Assembly (NCBI GenBank): GCA_023053545.1
Contig: JAKZAN010000009.1
Coordinates: 1-64,000 of the forward strand
DNA from: Lepidurus packardi
Lineage: Eukaryota; Arthropoda; Branchiopoda; Notostraca; Triopsidae
Length of the DNA: 64,000 nt
Reading direction: 5' to 3'
The first letter of the stretch is position 1. Each line of letters opens with the position of its first letter. Both the position numbers and the translations under genes were made by a program. The notes under the pieces were generated by a model. The model saw nothing but the letters and a program-made list of their open reading frames with translations, ran no database searches and was not told where the DNA came from. This document shows positions 9,780-20,260 of this stretch, in pieces.

Positions 9780-10659
9780 AGCTTACCGAAAGTGTTATAT
9801 AAATCCTTTTGTTTTGGCTCAGAAAGCTTGTCAGAGACTTCTTTGTGTGTGCATGTGGCCGAATCCATGAAGTTGACAATGTGAAAGGGTGTAGGAAATC
9901 AAATTTGCGTCTATGAGTTTACTGAAAGTAATCGTAAATGTCGGTATGATAATGCAATTAATGAAAGTTAATGGAAAAGCTTACCGAAAGTGACAAAGTT
10001 TTTAGGTTTCGGCCCGTAAAGTGAGGGATTGATACTTTTCTTGTTCTTTTTTTTATGTCATGTAGGCTATATCAGTGGCGGATTCCATACAGCCTGCACT
10101 ATAACGAAGGGTATGTATTTGAAGGTGTCTAGACAGGTTTGAGTGAAAGTAGTGAACTTTGTTATAATAAAGATTCATGTTGTTGAATTCTAAAAGGAAA
10201 ACTTACCAGGAGTTGCAACATTTCTAGGTTTCATCTCATTAAAGGGGTGTAGGGGACTCTTATTGTTATAAAGTGATGATTCCGTAAAACCAGCAGTCTG
10301 AAAGGGGTACGCGCGTAGTTGTATTGGTCTAGCTGTTTACATTGTCTGTCTCTGAAAAAGTAATAAACCTTGTTATTATTATATATAAGCTTTATATTCT
10401 TTACTTCAAGAAAGCTTACCAAAAGGTTCAGGAATCTTTAGGATTGGTCTCGAAAAGTGTATTTGGGACCATACAGCATGCAGTGTGAACTTGAATTAGC
10501 TTCGTGTATGCAATAGTGACTTGTTTTTCACGTACAGCGTTGCTATAGTATTCAGCATTTACGGCTGTTGTATCATTAGATTTCACTAGGGTAGGAACTA
10601 CTCAGTTTCTCAATATTATACCACCGGGAATTCTGACATATGCTTTATGTGAACTGTAA
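9780..10659 (-). repeat. Array of about 215-bp repeats carrying splice-donor-like motifs, block 2
   Basis: Copies begin with CTTACC at about 9781, 9979, 10201 and 10414, giving spacings of 198, 222 and 213 bp. Shared internal blocks are TTTTTAGGTTTCGG, AAAGGGTGTAGG and ACTGAAAGTAGT. Each minus-strand copy has a GGTAAGC/GGTAAGT donor. No ORF. Confidence 0.8.
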
Positions 10660-10829
10660 GAAAGAAAGGGTATTTTGCATTTTACCGGAATTTTTTGTTT
10701 TTGCCTGCAAACAACTTTTTTAAGCATTTTAAACGTCGCTGATTCCAAAAAAAAACAATCATTTTGCGCGGAAAGTATTATTTTACTATGTTTTATGTTG
10801 CTGTGTTTTACTATGGTTGCTGTTGAAGA

Positions 10830-10878
10830 CAGGTATGTGATTAGGTTAGGTTAGGTTACGTTAGGTTAGGTTACGTTA
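10830..10878 (+). repeat. TTAGG/TTACG telomere-like repeat, left block
   Basis: Degenerate (TTAGG)n with frequent TTACG variants. TTAGG is the canonical arthropod telomere unit. The array is interstitial, inside the 739-bp MITE. Confidence 0.8.
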
Positions 10879-11122
10879 GGGCCGATTTCCACTGAAGGTT
10901 AAGGCGCTTAGCCTATATGCTTAAGACAATTCAAACAAAATAATTCACCAAAAGGATAATTCATGATAATTCACCAAATAATTCAGTTTGATGAAGGAGG
11001 CGTAACCTCATAAAACTGAATTATTTGGTGAATTGTCATGAATTATCCTTTTGGTGAATTATTTTTGTTTGAATTGTCTTAAGCATAGGCTAAGCGCCTT
11101 AACCTTCGGTGGAAATCGGCCC
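10879..11122. mobile_element. Harbinger-like MITE, 244 bp, nearly a perfect palindrome
   Basis: Inverted repeats of about 110 bp start GGGCCGATTTCCAC and end GTGGAAATCGGCCC. The 3-bp duplication TTA lies at 10876-10878 and 11123-11125. TTA target duplications and GGCC ends fit PIF/Harbinger. It is inserted inside the TTAGG array. Confidence 0.75.
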
Positions 11123-11208
11123 TTAGGTTAGGTTAGGTTACGTTAGGTTAGGTTACGTTAGGTTAGGTTAGGTTACGTTAGGTTAGGTTAGGTTACGTTA
11201 GGTGATGT
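11123..11208 (+). repeat. TTAGG/TTACG telomere-like repeat, right block
   Basis: Continuation of the array interrupted by the Harbinger-like MITE. The pattern TTAGGTTAGGTTACG recurs with a 15-bp higher-order period. Confidence 0.8.
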
Positions 11209-11464
11209 CGATTTGGAATAAATGTTTTGTCGAAAAGGAATGATTATTACATACATAAGATTTCCATCTTTTGTGTTGCAAATTTCCATGATACAGTGTT
11301 TTCCGCGCGAAATGATTGCTTTTTTTTGGAATTACCGACCCTTAAAATGCCAGAAAAAATTGTTTGCAGGCAAAAACAAAAAATTCCGGTAAAGTGCAAA
11401 AACTCCGAAAGAAAATATGTATTCATGAAGTTAATTGAAGGAATTATATTATTACATTCAAATA

Positions 11465-12094
11465 GCGAAAACTTACCGAAAGTAGTACGAATCCTTATGT
11501 TTTGGCTGACAAAGGGTGTTGGAAACTTTTTTTATATGTTTATATGTCCCGAGTCCATAAAGCCGGTAGTGTCAAAGGGTAGGTAATTGAATTCGTCTAT
11601 TAGGAATCACTGAAAGTAGTAAAGTTGTTATTATCATATTGTAATGCGATTTGAATTATGAAAGTCAATAGGATAAGCTTACCGAAAGTTCAACAAGTTT
11701 TTAGGTTTCGGCTCGGATTTTCGTTTACCAATACCAATATTAGTAAAAAGTGGTGAGTTAACGGGTGGGTTGAACAGCAAACATCTGTTACTTAGGTTTG
11801 TGGGTGGTCCCGTAGAAGGGAACCAATCCGTGGTTTTTTCGTGTTAGTTTCATGCATGATGGTTTCATGCGATCCTGCTAATTTCATTCAGTAAGTATAA
11901 GGACATATATACGTACGGAAGTTTCACGGCGCGTGGCTGAATTGTGAAATAGTGTTAATAGTAATCGGTGATAACTTGTAGTATATCCATATTGTTGAGT
12001 ATCTTGTATTGTAATTGCTGACCATCTTGTCACTTTTAGTATACAGAATATTTAACTGCTTATCCGTAGGGTATAAGAATCGGAAATGTCGTGC
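11465..12094 (-). repeat. Array of 215-bp repeats, block 3, and non-coding sequence to the helicase stop codon
   Basis: Two more donor-bearing copies begin near 11471 and 11677. From about 11720 to 12094 the sequence is non-coding and would include the 3' UTR of the helicase gene. I see no further structure. Confidence 0.65.
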
Positions 12095-15000
12095 TTATGA
12101 CTTTGGGATTTCAATGTAAACAATTTTATGATCGGAGTAATATGTTTCGTATACGCCGGTTTTGGGTTGATTAAAACTGGTGTAAATATGATCTAGTGTT
12201 GACATATAGTCAGTGGTATAGGCGGTTATGTGTTGTTGAAGACGTAGGGGTTTAAGTATTTGTGTTACTTTCGATAAATCTGTTGCACGAGTGTGTATGT
12301 CTATATTGAAATCACCTATAATTACTATATTTTCATAAGATGTATCTATATCACTTATTAAATTGTGTAGCGCATCAAAGAAATTTTCGACGTTGAACCC
12401 GTGGTGTCTGTACAAAACGTAGATTGCAAGTGATAGTTGTGCAATATGTAAACTGCAAAGTTCGAGGTATTTGTTGGAACAACGTCTAGTGAACATTCCG
12501 TCGAGTTTTGAATACATAACCATTCCATAAGGTGAATTTCCTTTGTGATTTGTAGTGAAATCCATACGGTGTAGATCAAAAGAATCTAGTTTATAATCAG
12601 CGTCGTAGTCTGCCGCGCATAAACGAGTCTCACATGCAGCAAATACAGTAGTTGCTTTGATGAACGGATCATTTACAAGGTCAAGGAAATGTTTACGCAA
12701 TGAGACTATATTTAAAAATGCAATCATTTTTGTTTTTGTATGAACAATAGATCTTGGATCTAATAACGTTAACTGTTGAGGTTTCGTTCGTAAACGATCC
12801 ATTTCTTTTTTGGTGTCGGAGGAAATTTTAATACCAGGTTCATTGAGATCTTCTATAAAAAGTCCCTCAAGCCGTTTGGCCCTACTGATAGCAACGTAAT
12901 GCATGTTTGACGTAGCTCTTCCTAAATTGACAATTACCTGCTCCATTGTTTGTCCTTGTGCACGGTGAATTGTTTTCGAGCTGTTTGGCCGTAGTGGATA
13001 CTGGAGTCTTTCAAATTCAGCTCGGTTGTAGGTGTATCTACAAGTTATTGGAAATATTGGCGTCCAGTTAGGCTGAAGGGTACAATCTTGCTTGTAGAGA
13101 TGAGAGTACTTTTGACGACACTGTTTTCCTATCGTCATTTCCTTGAACTCAACCCAAATAGGAGTATAAGCGGCTGACTGTAGAACTAAGCACTCGCAGA
13201 CTGAGGAAGATTTCAATATTCCTTTGTCTGCAACTGGTAAGTGTAAAGGTAGTTTCTTAATAATGCATTCTGACCCATTAGCCAAGCCATCATTAACATC
13301 AGAGTTCATACTGTATTCGAAAGGCAAATCTATTGCTATATGTAAATAACGAATGCAATTGGTATTAGTAATTTTATCCGGCAGTGTGTTTAAAAGACAT
13401 TTTATATCAACGCCTTTACACCCTCTTACTGGAAGGTCGGTACTGATAATTATTGCTCTCTCTTGTTTTGCGTTTTCCCATTCCTTTTGGTTGTAGAAAT
13501 CAATATCATTATTCCGGTAACTGATTCGTTGTACACAATTGGGAGACGTTGAAGTGATTCGGCTACGTAGGATAGAAATATCTTCAGGAGTTTGCTTGCC
13601 TTCTCGTAACCTGTTTAGGAGTTCCGCGAAGAGAAGGTCGTCTTTTTGACGCATGATCTGCTGTAGCTCAAACATTTTAAAGTTGTCTAACCAAAGATGC
13701 TCAGATAAGCAGCGTGCTCCCGTATTCGAATATTTAAAAACAGGCTGAGCTTTCGTTGGTGGTAGTTGAAAGAGGTCTCCGACACACAATACTGATTTAC
13801 CTCCAAATATCTGCGACGAGCCAAAAATTTCTTTTAAGCGAAAGTCAATGTAATAAAGCATATTTATTCCTACCATAGAAATTTCGTCTATTATGAAAAG
13901 TTCTACATCGCGGAACAGTAAATATAATTCCGAGCGCACTTGAGATTGCAAACACAAAAAAGTATTATTAGCGTCGAACATTCTTCCTATAGGAATATGA
14001 AATGTGCTGTGTATCGTTGATCCGCCTACATTAAAAGCGGCTTTGCCAGTGTAAGCTACAATAACCACTTTCTTTGTATCGGGATTTGAGTTCGGACCTT
14101 TGTTAAAATAACGGGTTACACATGCGTCAATCGCTCGAACAACTAAACTTTTGCCTGTTCCGGCTCCACCGCTAAGGAATCTACAATAATTGCCAGCTTT
14201 TGTTTTATGCATGTATAACAGATCTAAGACAAATAGTCGTTGTTCTATATTTAAACAACGCATCATAGAGAAATACTCCTCATCTCGTATACCATACTTT
14301 TCGACTGACGAAGCTGTTTTACCTAAGCTCAGATCATTAGGGTGGGTATTTGGTAAATCTCTTCCTATGTCTGCTTCAGGCATGCAGTTGTACTCAGGGT
14401 CGAAAATTTGATTGGAATCAGTTTGCAATTCCTTCAGAGTTTCTTCGTCTTCCGATTCTGAACCGTTGAAAGTGTTATGATCCACTAACTCGTGTAAAGG
14501 TTTGCTCAGTATATCGTCTACAGCATCACTGCTGGGTTCAAAAAATTGGCGTTCTTTTTGAATACGGTTGAAAACATCACGCTGGAAAAATGTAGTCTCG
14601 TAAGTTTCTTGAGTTTTAAGATCATTGTGATCCCTCCATGGCCAGTACAACATGAGTTTACTATGGAAATATTTTTCAGGGTTTGTGTCACGACGGTAGT
14701 TCATGAACCTTAAGATTCGATGTTTTGTTCGTACATTATAGACCGAATGTTTCTTCTCTTTTTTGTCATTATCGAAAGACTCTTTATTGTCATCTTCAAG
14801 TTCTGATTCGCCAGAGTATTCGGTTTGTTCTATACAATAACCATCGTCACCAACAATATTGGAATCATTGTTATGATATTTATGCGTGTAGTTTGTGACA
14901 TATTCTGCTAAGCTTGTGTTCTCTAGGTAGTTCGGTCTCTTCGAATATCTATCTAAAAAATTTTCAGATATAACATTTTCGTTTTCATCGTCCATTTTCT

Positions 15001-18000
15001 TAATGACTGCAAAAGGTTTCGAAAGAATTACTCTATCCTCAGGTTGACATGTGGGAACGAACACAACAGCCCTGCTGAATTTTCTTAAAGGCAACTGAAG
15101 AAGTAAAAAAACAGCTTCTTGCACACCAACCTCTGTGGAATTTAAGAATTTGTTGCCCACCATTCTAAACTTTTCTCTAAGCGTAAAATTTCCTTCATGT
15201 ACTTCTTTTACCACGTTACGAAGAGTTTCGCTCATACCCTTTTGCGATTTGGTCATGTAACTTGCAATATATGAGGCAGCTGCGTAAGCATCAAATACAT
15301 ACTGAATGTCCATATTTGCGTCCCAGAATTCTAGGAGTAATGGATTAAAAGCATTTACCATACATTCGTTAGGCGCACGTTTCAAGAACAATGTTGTTTT
15401 GGTAATACGTGTTCGCAAAGCACCAATATAAGTTTCTAAATTAAATCCACACTCGCACAAAAAGGAGTCAAAGGTGGCAAATGTTTCACAAGAAAGGTTC
15501 ATTAATTCCTTAATTTTTTTCCAAGCAAGACTATATTTATTTATGTTGTCTTTTGGCTCGTTGGACTCGAAAGGTTTGAGCAACATTGTGTTCGGGACGG
15601 GAGGTTTCGGGAAAGCGAAGCGGCATTTCTTGTTTTTCCCTTTTACTTTACAGGTAAATGTGTGTCTGTGTTTTTGTACTTCAATGGCCTTTTCTGTGTA
15701 CGGACCAGATAATTGACAAGAAACGTACTTGTCTACATACCGGATTAAGGCTTCGTCGAACGACTGTTCATCTTGAAAATCAGCGCGTAAGGGTTGGTTA
15801 TCACACCAAACGAACAAATGAATATGGGGGGAGCCACGTTGTTGAAATTCCACACGTATTGCATAATCTTTAACTTTGCCAAGTGGTTCGATTGGGTCTC
15901 TGAATAACTGTAGAAGTTTGTCTACGCGGTAATTAAAGTATCTTGCACAAGTGACGTTGTCTTTGAGTAAACGACATTTGTCTAACCATGCTAACGATTT
16001 AAGTTCAACATCCGTGTACAAGCGTTTATCAACCGTTTTTCCTAATATTCGCAGGAGGTCAAGCCATCTAGTTTCTGCTGCTGAAAAGCTTAAAAAAAAT
16101 GCAGGGGGTCCCAGTTGACGAATCATGGCAAATAAGTCATGGCATACGCGCTGGAAATAAGGAGGCGATCCACGTACAGATTTTAGGAAATTGAAACCTC
16201 CGTCAAACTGCAATGAACGTAAGACTTCCGGGTTTTTCAGCATCCGTGCGTTAAAAGAAGTTCCTGGTCTTTTATCCTTAGCCTTTAAAATTCTCGTCCC
16301 GAAGCGCATAGTGTCAGCTATCTTCTTTATTTGTAGTTTCTTAACTTTGAAAAATATGTTAATTTCGTCTTGAGCAACACGACGATCGACATGTTGTAAC
16401 TCAGCTTTGCAAAGAGAACTGTAAGAAACCGGTCGAGATCGAAAATGACCATTTGTATATTGATCGTTAGGATTGAGACAGTAAGCTGGTCTTGCAAAGC
16501 CACAAAAGATGTGAGGGAAGGCAAGTTCTTCGCAGTCCTTATCGCTAAGTATACCCAATGGTCGCTTGTTTTCTCCAGGTGCTATAATATGAATAACGTC
16601 GTCACCTTCCCCATGTAAAAAATTTTCGTTCAATAATATAGTATCCATATTGACTCTAGCAATATCTTCAGAAATTTCTGTGTCACTACTATCACTGTGT
16701 GGCTTTGTTTTGGAAAATATAATAGAGTCCATTGATTCTGGATCTGATGCACCATCAGTGATGACGCTTTCTTCAACACACACTTCCGGAACATCTTCCT
16801 CTGGTACAAATTGCCAATTCTCTGCAAATGAGATATTATGTTCAATAAATAATGGACGTGTGACTAGCAGTTTAGCTGCGTTACGCACCAAGTTAGGACG
16901 AACAGTTTCTACAAACTCTGGTCGAGTATAAGTTAACTTTCTTTTCAAGGCCACTTTTATTGTTTCAAAATCTCTAAATTTTCGCGGTAATTCTGTAATG
17001 GTTTCATCAATATCATGTGGAATATTTACGACATTTCCTTTCAATTTTGACTGACCTCCTTGTCGCTGTGGTTGTAATCTTAAGAACATGAGACGAGGGG
17101 ATATCAATCTTCGTTCCATAGGGTTTAAATCTTCAAGAACTTTAGGCAATTCTGGGAAGCCAACTTTATTTAGTTTTGACATTGGAGGAATTTTACCCTT
17201 CTGCAGATATCTGAAACACGTTATGCACACGAATTCGGTGTGTATGGCTCGAAAACACGAAACAAATAACTGGCTTGCGCAAGATATGTCATTATCGTTA
17301 AGTTCATCGATGGCTGTTTGCAGTTTTTTGGCAGGAAATAATGAACGCTTAAAAAAAAGTTGGGAACAACTTCCGCATATAAAATCTGGTCCTTGACTCA
17401 GTAAAGTTTTCATCTTTTTCAAAGCTATATCAACACACGTATCTGAAGAATTTTCATTGCTCATAGAAATTAAAGGCAGTGTACTCTTGTTTATATCTAT
17501 ATTCACTTGTTTTTCTTCGTGACGGTTCCCAGCAGAAGCGTTAATACGCGTTGTCTTAATTTCCGTTTTCATACAAACCAATTCTGGATCTTCATTATGC
17601 ATATAAGGACACATTACTATGCTGGATTTATGACTAATACATACGTTATTGAAGTCCATAATGCATTCGAAGACACCAAGAGGCGATTGTCCTTTTAAGC
17701 AACGTGTTGTTTCTAAGGTAAAGCAGTAAATACTGAAGTGATGTAAGTCATTCAACCCAATAAAACATTCTTTCAGTACATTAGGCAGAGCAAAAGTAGT
17801 AATATTTTTGATCTGTGCACAACGATCCAATAACGCACAATGCACGCTACAGCTCCGTTTTGCATTATTATGACTAGTGAAAAGGTTAATAGTGTCATTT
17901 TCTGTTTTAAAGATACCAATACAGTAATTTCTGTATTCAACGACGAAGTAACTACCCTCTCGCAAGGCTAAACTGAAGTACGTACTAAATTGTGAAGGTA

Positions 18001-20260
18001 AAACTTTTGTACACAAAATTCGTGAAAAACACGTGAACGAAAGTCCCATATCTGGGAAAGAAAACTTACTAGGTATCTTTGTAAGTGATATTTGAGACTT
18101 GTAATCTGCGTACAAGTTATATAACGTCATTCCAATTTTACGTATATGTCGAATCATCTCAAAGTTAGTATAGTCAATTTGAAGTAGCCCTCTAAAAATA
18201 GCACAACGTAACGCCAAAAATACAACAGTGAAAGCTACTGATTGACCACATTTGCGATCAATGTAAAAGTTGTCTGCGATTTCTATACCCTTACATAAAA
18301 CAGAATGCCGAACTAAATGGCTACGATTTGAAAGCTGTAAGCCACATTCAGGACATTCAAAACTCGTAATACTGGTGGATAATAAGTTTTGACAACTAAG
18401 CTTGTGTTTATGAAGCAGGGCTCGATTAACGATAGATTCACCACAACCTAGGCATTGCACTTCCTGGCTATTAGACGAAGAGTTACTGGTTATATTAGTA
18501 TGGTCCTTAAGTAATGTTACGACTTTCGGAGAATGAGGATTTCGGATATCGTTCTGTAAGTCAGCTACTTTTGTCCCAACTTTTTGAATGAAGTTCTCTT
18601 TACTTAGAGTATCTGTTTGACAATGTTTCCCACTGTCATTTGCAGGTTTTAAGCATATATTCGTAGTCTGTTGAGAAAAAGGGAGACATATTTTGAAATG
18701 TCTTTGTAAATTCGAAGAACGAGTAAAAATCCTATAGCAGTTCTCACATACAAATTCTTTTCGCTCCTGTTCACTAATTTCTAAAATGTTACTCGGAAGA
18801 TCATACACTAAAGTTGCAGTATTCTTATTTCTTACATTAGCGCATGGTGCTGTACTTTCCTTATCCACATGAACAACTCCGATTTGTCTGTCAAATCCTG
18901 ACTTAGGCGAAAAATGTGTTAGTTTGCAAAACGAGGAATGTCGATTTAATCCACGGCGCGTAGAAAATGTTCGCAGGCAATTCCCACAAGTATTTTCATT
19001 CTTTTGTGACGTTTCACTGCCACTAAGTCTCTCCTCAATAGTCTTGGCCTTACTGATCTGTAAGTCTTCATTTCCTTCACACTTTATATTCTTAGGAGCG
19101 TGCTTACTGTAATAACTAAATGCTGAATCGTGAGTAGTTACCGTTGTCTTATTCTCTTTTGGCAAATCTGCATTCACTTTGTGGTATGTCATCACATTTA
19201 ACAGCAATGTAGGCTGACAGCTGTCATCTAGATGTTGTACCTTTTTATTGTTAACGTTAATAATATCTTTCGGGAAAGCAAGGTCAGCATTCCTTTTATA
19301 GGTTTCTTTGCTAGCATTTGAACCAGTCAAATCAATTACTACTGGTACTTCGTTTCCATGTATAAGCGGAAAAGATTTCAACTTTTGCTTCATTTCAGTC
19401 GCGATGGTAAGGTCTTCTCCACAAAATGAATTTTGACAATCGTTCTTTTCTGATTTCAAATTTTTCGTATTATTCATTTTCGATTTTTTCGGTTTCTCTG
19501 ATGTCTTTTTATCAACATCAGCAGGAAGGCACATATTAGTAGCATAGCTAGCAGTTATATTACCGATAGTTACAGCCCGTGTTAGCCTTTCATTGCATAT
19601 ACCACGACTACACCTACCTACAGTTTGTACAAGTGTATTCAGACGTGCATTTCCTAATTCTTTGCAACAAACTGGCACAATGTCATACTGCGGATTACCA
19701 TGCGATAACACCGAACCATACATGTTCCGTAGGTACCCAATTAATTCATGGAATTCTAGTTCTAGCAGGACAGCAGTACCCATACTATCAGGTTTACCAG
19801 AGGCATCTCGTGCATGCGAATCAAAAAGAAAGTATTTTCCATTGCGCTCCATAATGCTTGTACAATGTGAGCAACTAATAAAAAGCACACCAGCACAGCT
19901 ATGTGCAGCTCTTACGGAATCTTCCAAAGTGGTAGCATATGGATGAGTTTCCCGTGGACATATAAAACCAAACGCATCTTGCCCATGCAGAAACGTCTCT
20001 AATATACCAAATTCTTTAAAATCCAAGTATCCCGGTAGTTCGGCAGAAAAAAAATACCTCTCACGGTGCTCGTAAGTTCGGTATATTTCATCTCCCATCG
20101 TCATTATATCACACATGTTTTTTTCAATCCACTCGTTAGGAGGAACCAAATAACTCCATGCAATAGATACAAAAGCCATCGGTGTGCACTGAGCACCACG
20201 ACTAGAAGCAGAAAAAACATGCGCAAATTGCGAATACGGCGCTCTACAGATCAACCTCAT
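12095..20260 (-). CDS. Helentron A Rep/helicase/endonuclease polyprotein, 2721 aa, intact
   Basis: This is the main transposition protein. It should nick and join single strands (HUH Rep), unwind DNA (PIF1 helicase) and cut with an EEP endonuclease. The N terminus is a papain-like protease: RGAQCTPMA with Cys25, and FDSHARD with His149. C2H2-type fingers lie at about 410-690, with CxxC pairs near 1000. A second, degenerate protease-like module lies near 690-860. The Helitron Rep has the HUH motif SPHIHLFVW near 1478 and YAAASYIASYMTK near 1662, giving two candidate nucleophilic tyrosines plus Lys. The PIF1 helicase has GGAGTGKS near 2033 and IIDEISMVG near 2127. The apurinic-like endonuclease has CETRL, GDFNIDIHT near 2653, TLDHIY and SDHK. 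The frame is unbroken over 8.2 kb, so the element was active recently. OTU-type proteases are usual in Helentrons; this one looks closer to a tegument-deubiquitinase motif pattern. Confidence 0.93.
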   Translation of the reverse strand: MRLICRAPYSQFAHVFSASSRGAQCTPMAFVSIAWSYLVPPNEWIEKNMCDIMTMGDEIYRTYEHRERYFFSAELPGYLDFKEFGILETFLHGQDAFGFICPRETHPYATTLEDSVRAAHSCAGVLFISCSHCTSIMERNGKYFLFDSHARDASGKPDSMGTAVLLELEFHELIGYLRNMYGSVLSHGNPQYDIVPVCCKELGNARLNTLVQTVGRCSRGICNERLTRAVTIGNITASYATNMCLPADVDKKTSEKPKKSKMNNTKNLKSEKNDCQNSFCGEDLTIATEMKQKLKSFPLIHGNEVPVVIDLTGSNASKETYKRNADLAFPKDIINVNNKKVQHLDDSCQPTLLLNVMTYHKVNADLPKENKTTVTTHDSAFSYYSKHAPKNIKCEGNEDLQISKAKTIEERLSGSETSQKNENTCGNCLRTFSTRRGLNRHSSFCKLTHFSPKSGFDRQIGVVHVDKESTAPCANVRNKNTATLVYDLPSNILEISEQERKEFVCENCYRIFTRSSNLQRHFKICLPFSQQTTNICLKPANDSGKHCQTDTLSKENFIQKVGTKVADLQNDIRNPHSPKVVTLLKDHTNITSNSSSNSQEVQCLGCGESIVNRALLHKHKLSCQNLLSTSITSFECPECGLQLSNRSHLVRHSVLCKGIEIADNFYIDRKCGQSVAFTVVFLALRCAIFRGLLQIDYTNFEMIRHIRKIGMTLYNLYADYKSQISLTKIPSKFSFPDMGLSFTCFSRILCTKVLPSQFSTYFSLALREGSYFVVEYRNYCIGIFKTENDTINLFTSHNNAKRSCSVHCALLDRCAQIKNITTFALPNVLKECFIGLNDLHHFSIYCFTLETTRCLKGQSPLGVFECIMDFNNVCISHKSSIVMCPYMHNEDPELVCMKTEIKTTRINASAGNRHEEKQVNIDINKSTLPLISMSNENSSDTCVDIALKKMKTLLSQGPDFICGSCSQLFFKRSLFPAKKLQTAIDELNDNDISCASQLFVSCFRAIHTEFVCITCFRYLQKGKIPPMSKLNKVGFPELPKVLEDLNPMERRLISPRLMFLRLQPQRQGGQSKLKGNVVNIPHDIDETITELPRKFRDFETIKVALKRKLTYTRPEFVETVRPNLVRNAAKLLVTRPLFIEHNISFAENWQFVPEEDVPEVCVEESVITDGASDPESMDSIIFSKTKPHSDSSDTEISEDIARVNMDTILLNENFLHGEGDDVIHIIAPGENKRPLGILSDKDCEELAFPHIFCGFARPAYCLNPNDQYTNGHFRSRPVSYSSLCKAELQHVDRRVAQDEINIFFKVKKLQIKKIADTMRFGTRILKAKDKRPGTSFNARMLKNPEVLRSLQFDGGFNFLKSVRGSPPYFQRVCHDLFAMIRQLGPPAFFLSFSAAETRWLDLLRILGKTVDKRLYTDVELKSLAWLDKCRLLKDNVTCARYFNYRVDKLLQLFRDPIEPLGKVKDYAIRVEFQQRGSPHIHLFVWCDNQPLRADFQDEQSFDEALIRYVDKYVSCQLSGPYTEKAIEVQKHRHTFTCKVKGKNKKCRFAFPKPPVPNTMLLKPFESNEPKDNINKYSLAWKKIKELMNLSCETFATFDSFLCECGFNLETYIGALRTRITKTTLFLKRAPNECMVNAFNPLLLEFWDANMDIQYVFDAYAAASYIASYMTKSQKGMSETLRNVVKEVHEGNFTLREKFRMVGNKFLNSTEVGVQEAVFLLLQLPLRKFSRAVVFVPTCQPEDRVILSKPFAVIKKMDDENENVISENFLDRYSKRPNYLENTSLAEYVTNYTHKYHNNDSNIVGDDGYCIEQTEYSGESELEDDNKESFDNDKKEKKHSVYNVRTKHRILRFMNYRRDTNPEKYFHSKLMLYWPWRDHNDLKTQETYETTFFQRDVFNRIQKERQFFEPSSDAVDDILSKPLHELVDHNTFNGSESEDEETLKELQTDSNQIFDPEYNCMPEADIGRDLPNTHPNDLSLGKTASSVEKYGIRDEEYFSMMRCLNIEQRLFVLDLLYMHKTKAGNYCRFLSGGAGTGKSLVVRAIDACVTRYFNKGPNSNPDTKKVVIVAYTGKAAFNVGGSTIHSTFHIPIGRMFDANNTFLCLQSQVRSELYLLFRDVELFIIDEISMVGINMLYYIDFRLKEIFGSSQIFGGKSVLCVGDLFQLPPTKAQPVFKYSNTGARCLSEHLWLDNFKMFELQQIMRQKDDLLFAELLNRLREGKQTPEDISILRSRITSTSPNCVQRISYRNNDIDFYNQKEWENAKQERAIIISTDLPVRGCKGVDIKCLLNTLPDKITNTNCIRYLHIAIDLPFEYSMNSDVNDGLANGSECIIKKLPLHLPVADKGILKSSSVCECLVLQSAAYTPIWVEFKEMTIGKQCRQKYSHLYKQDCTLQPNWTPIFPITCRYTYNRAEFERLQYPLRPNSSKTIHRAQGQTMEQVIVNLGRATSNMHYVAISRAKRLEGLFIEDLNEPGIKISSDTKKEMDRLRTKPQQLTLLDPRSIVHTKTKMIAFLNIVSLRKHFLDLVNDPFIKATTVFAACETRLCAADYDADYKLDSFDLHRMDFTTNHKGNSPYGMVMYSKLDGMFTRRCSNKYLELCSLHIAQLSLAIYVLYRHHGFNVENFFDALHNLISDIDTSYENIVIIGDFNIDIHTRATDLSKVTQILKPLRLQQHITAYTTDYMSTLDHIYTSFNQPKTGVYETYYSDHKIVYIEIPKS

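Larger units (their letters stand above)
10668..11406. mobile_element. Merlin-like MITE, 739 bp, with long inverted repeats
   Basis: Termini GGGTATTTTGCATTTTACCGG and GGAGTTTTTGCACTTTACCGG (as reverse complement of the right end) begin inverted repeats of about 115 bp. A perfect 8-bp duplication GAAAGAAA lies at 10660-10667 and 11407-11414. The same terminal sequence sits beside a Merlin/IS1016-like transposase fragment at 37381-38102, which suggests the family. The centre holds TTAGG-type repeats and a second MITE. Confidence 0.8.

Noticed and set aside
10841..11205. A chromosome end marked by TTAGG repeats
   Set aside because: The array is short, degenerate, internal to a MITE with target duplications, and flanked on both sides by Helentron sequence.
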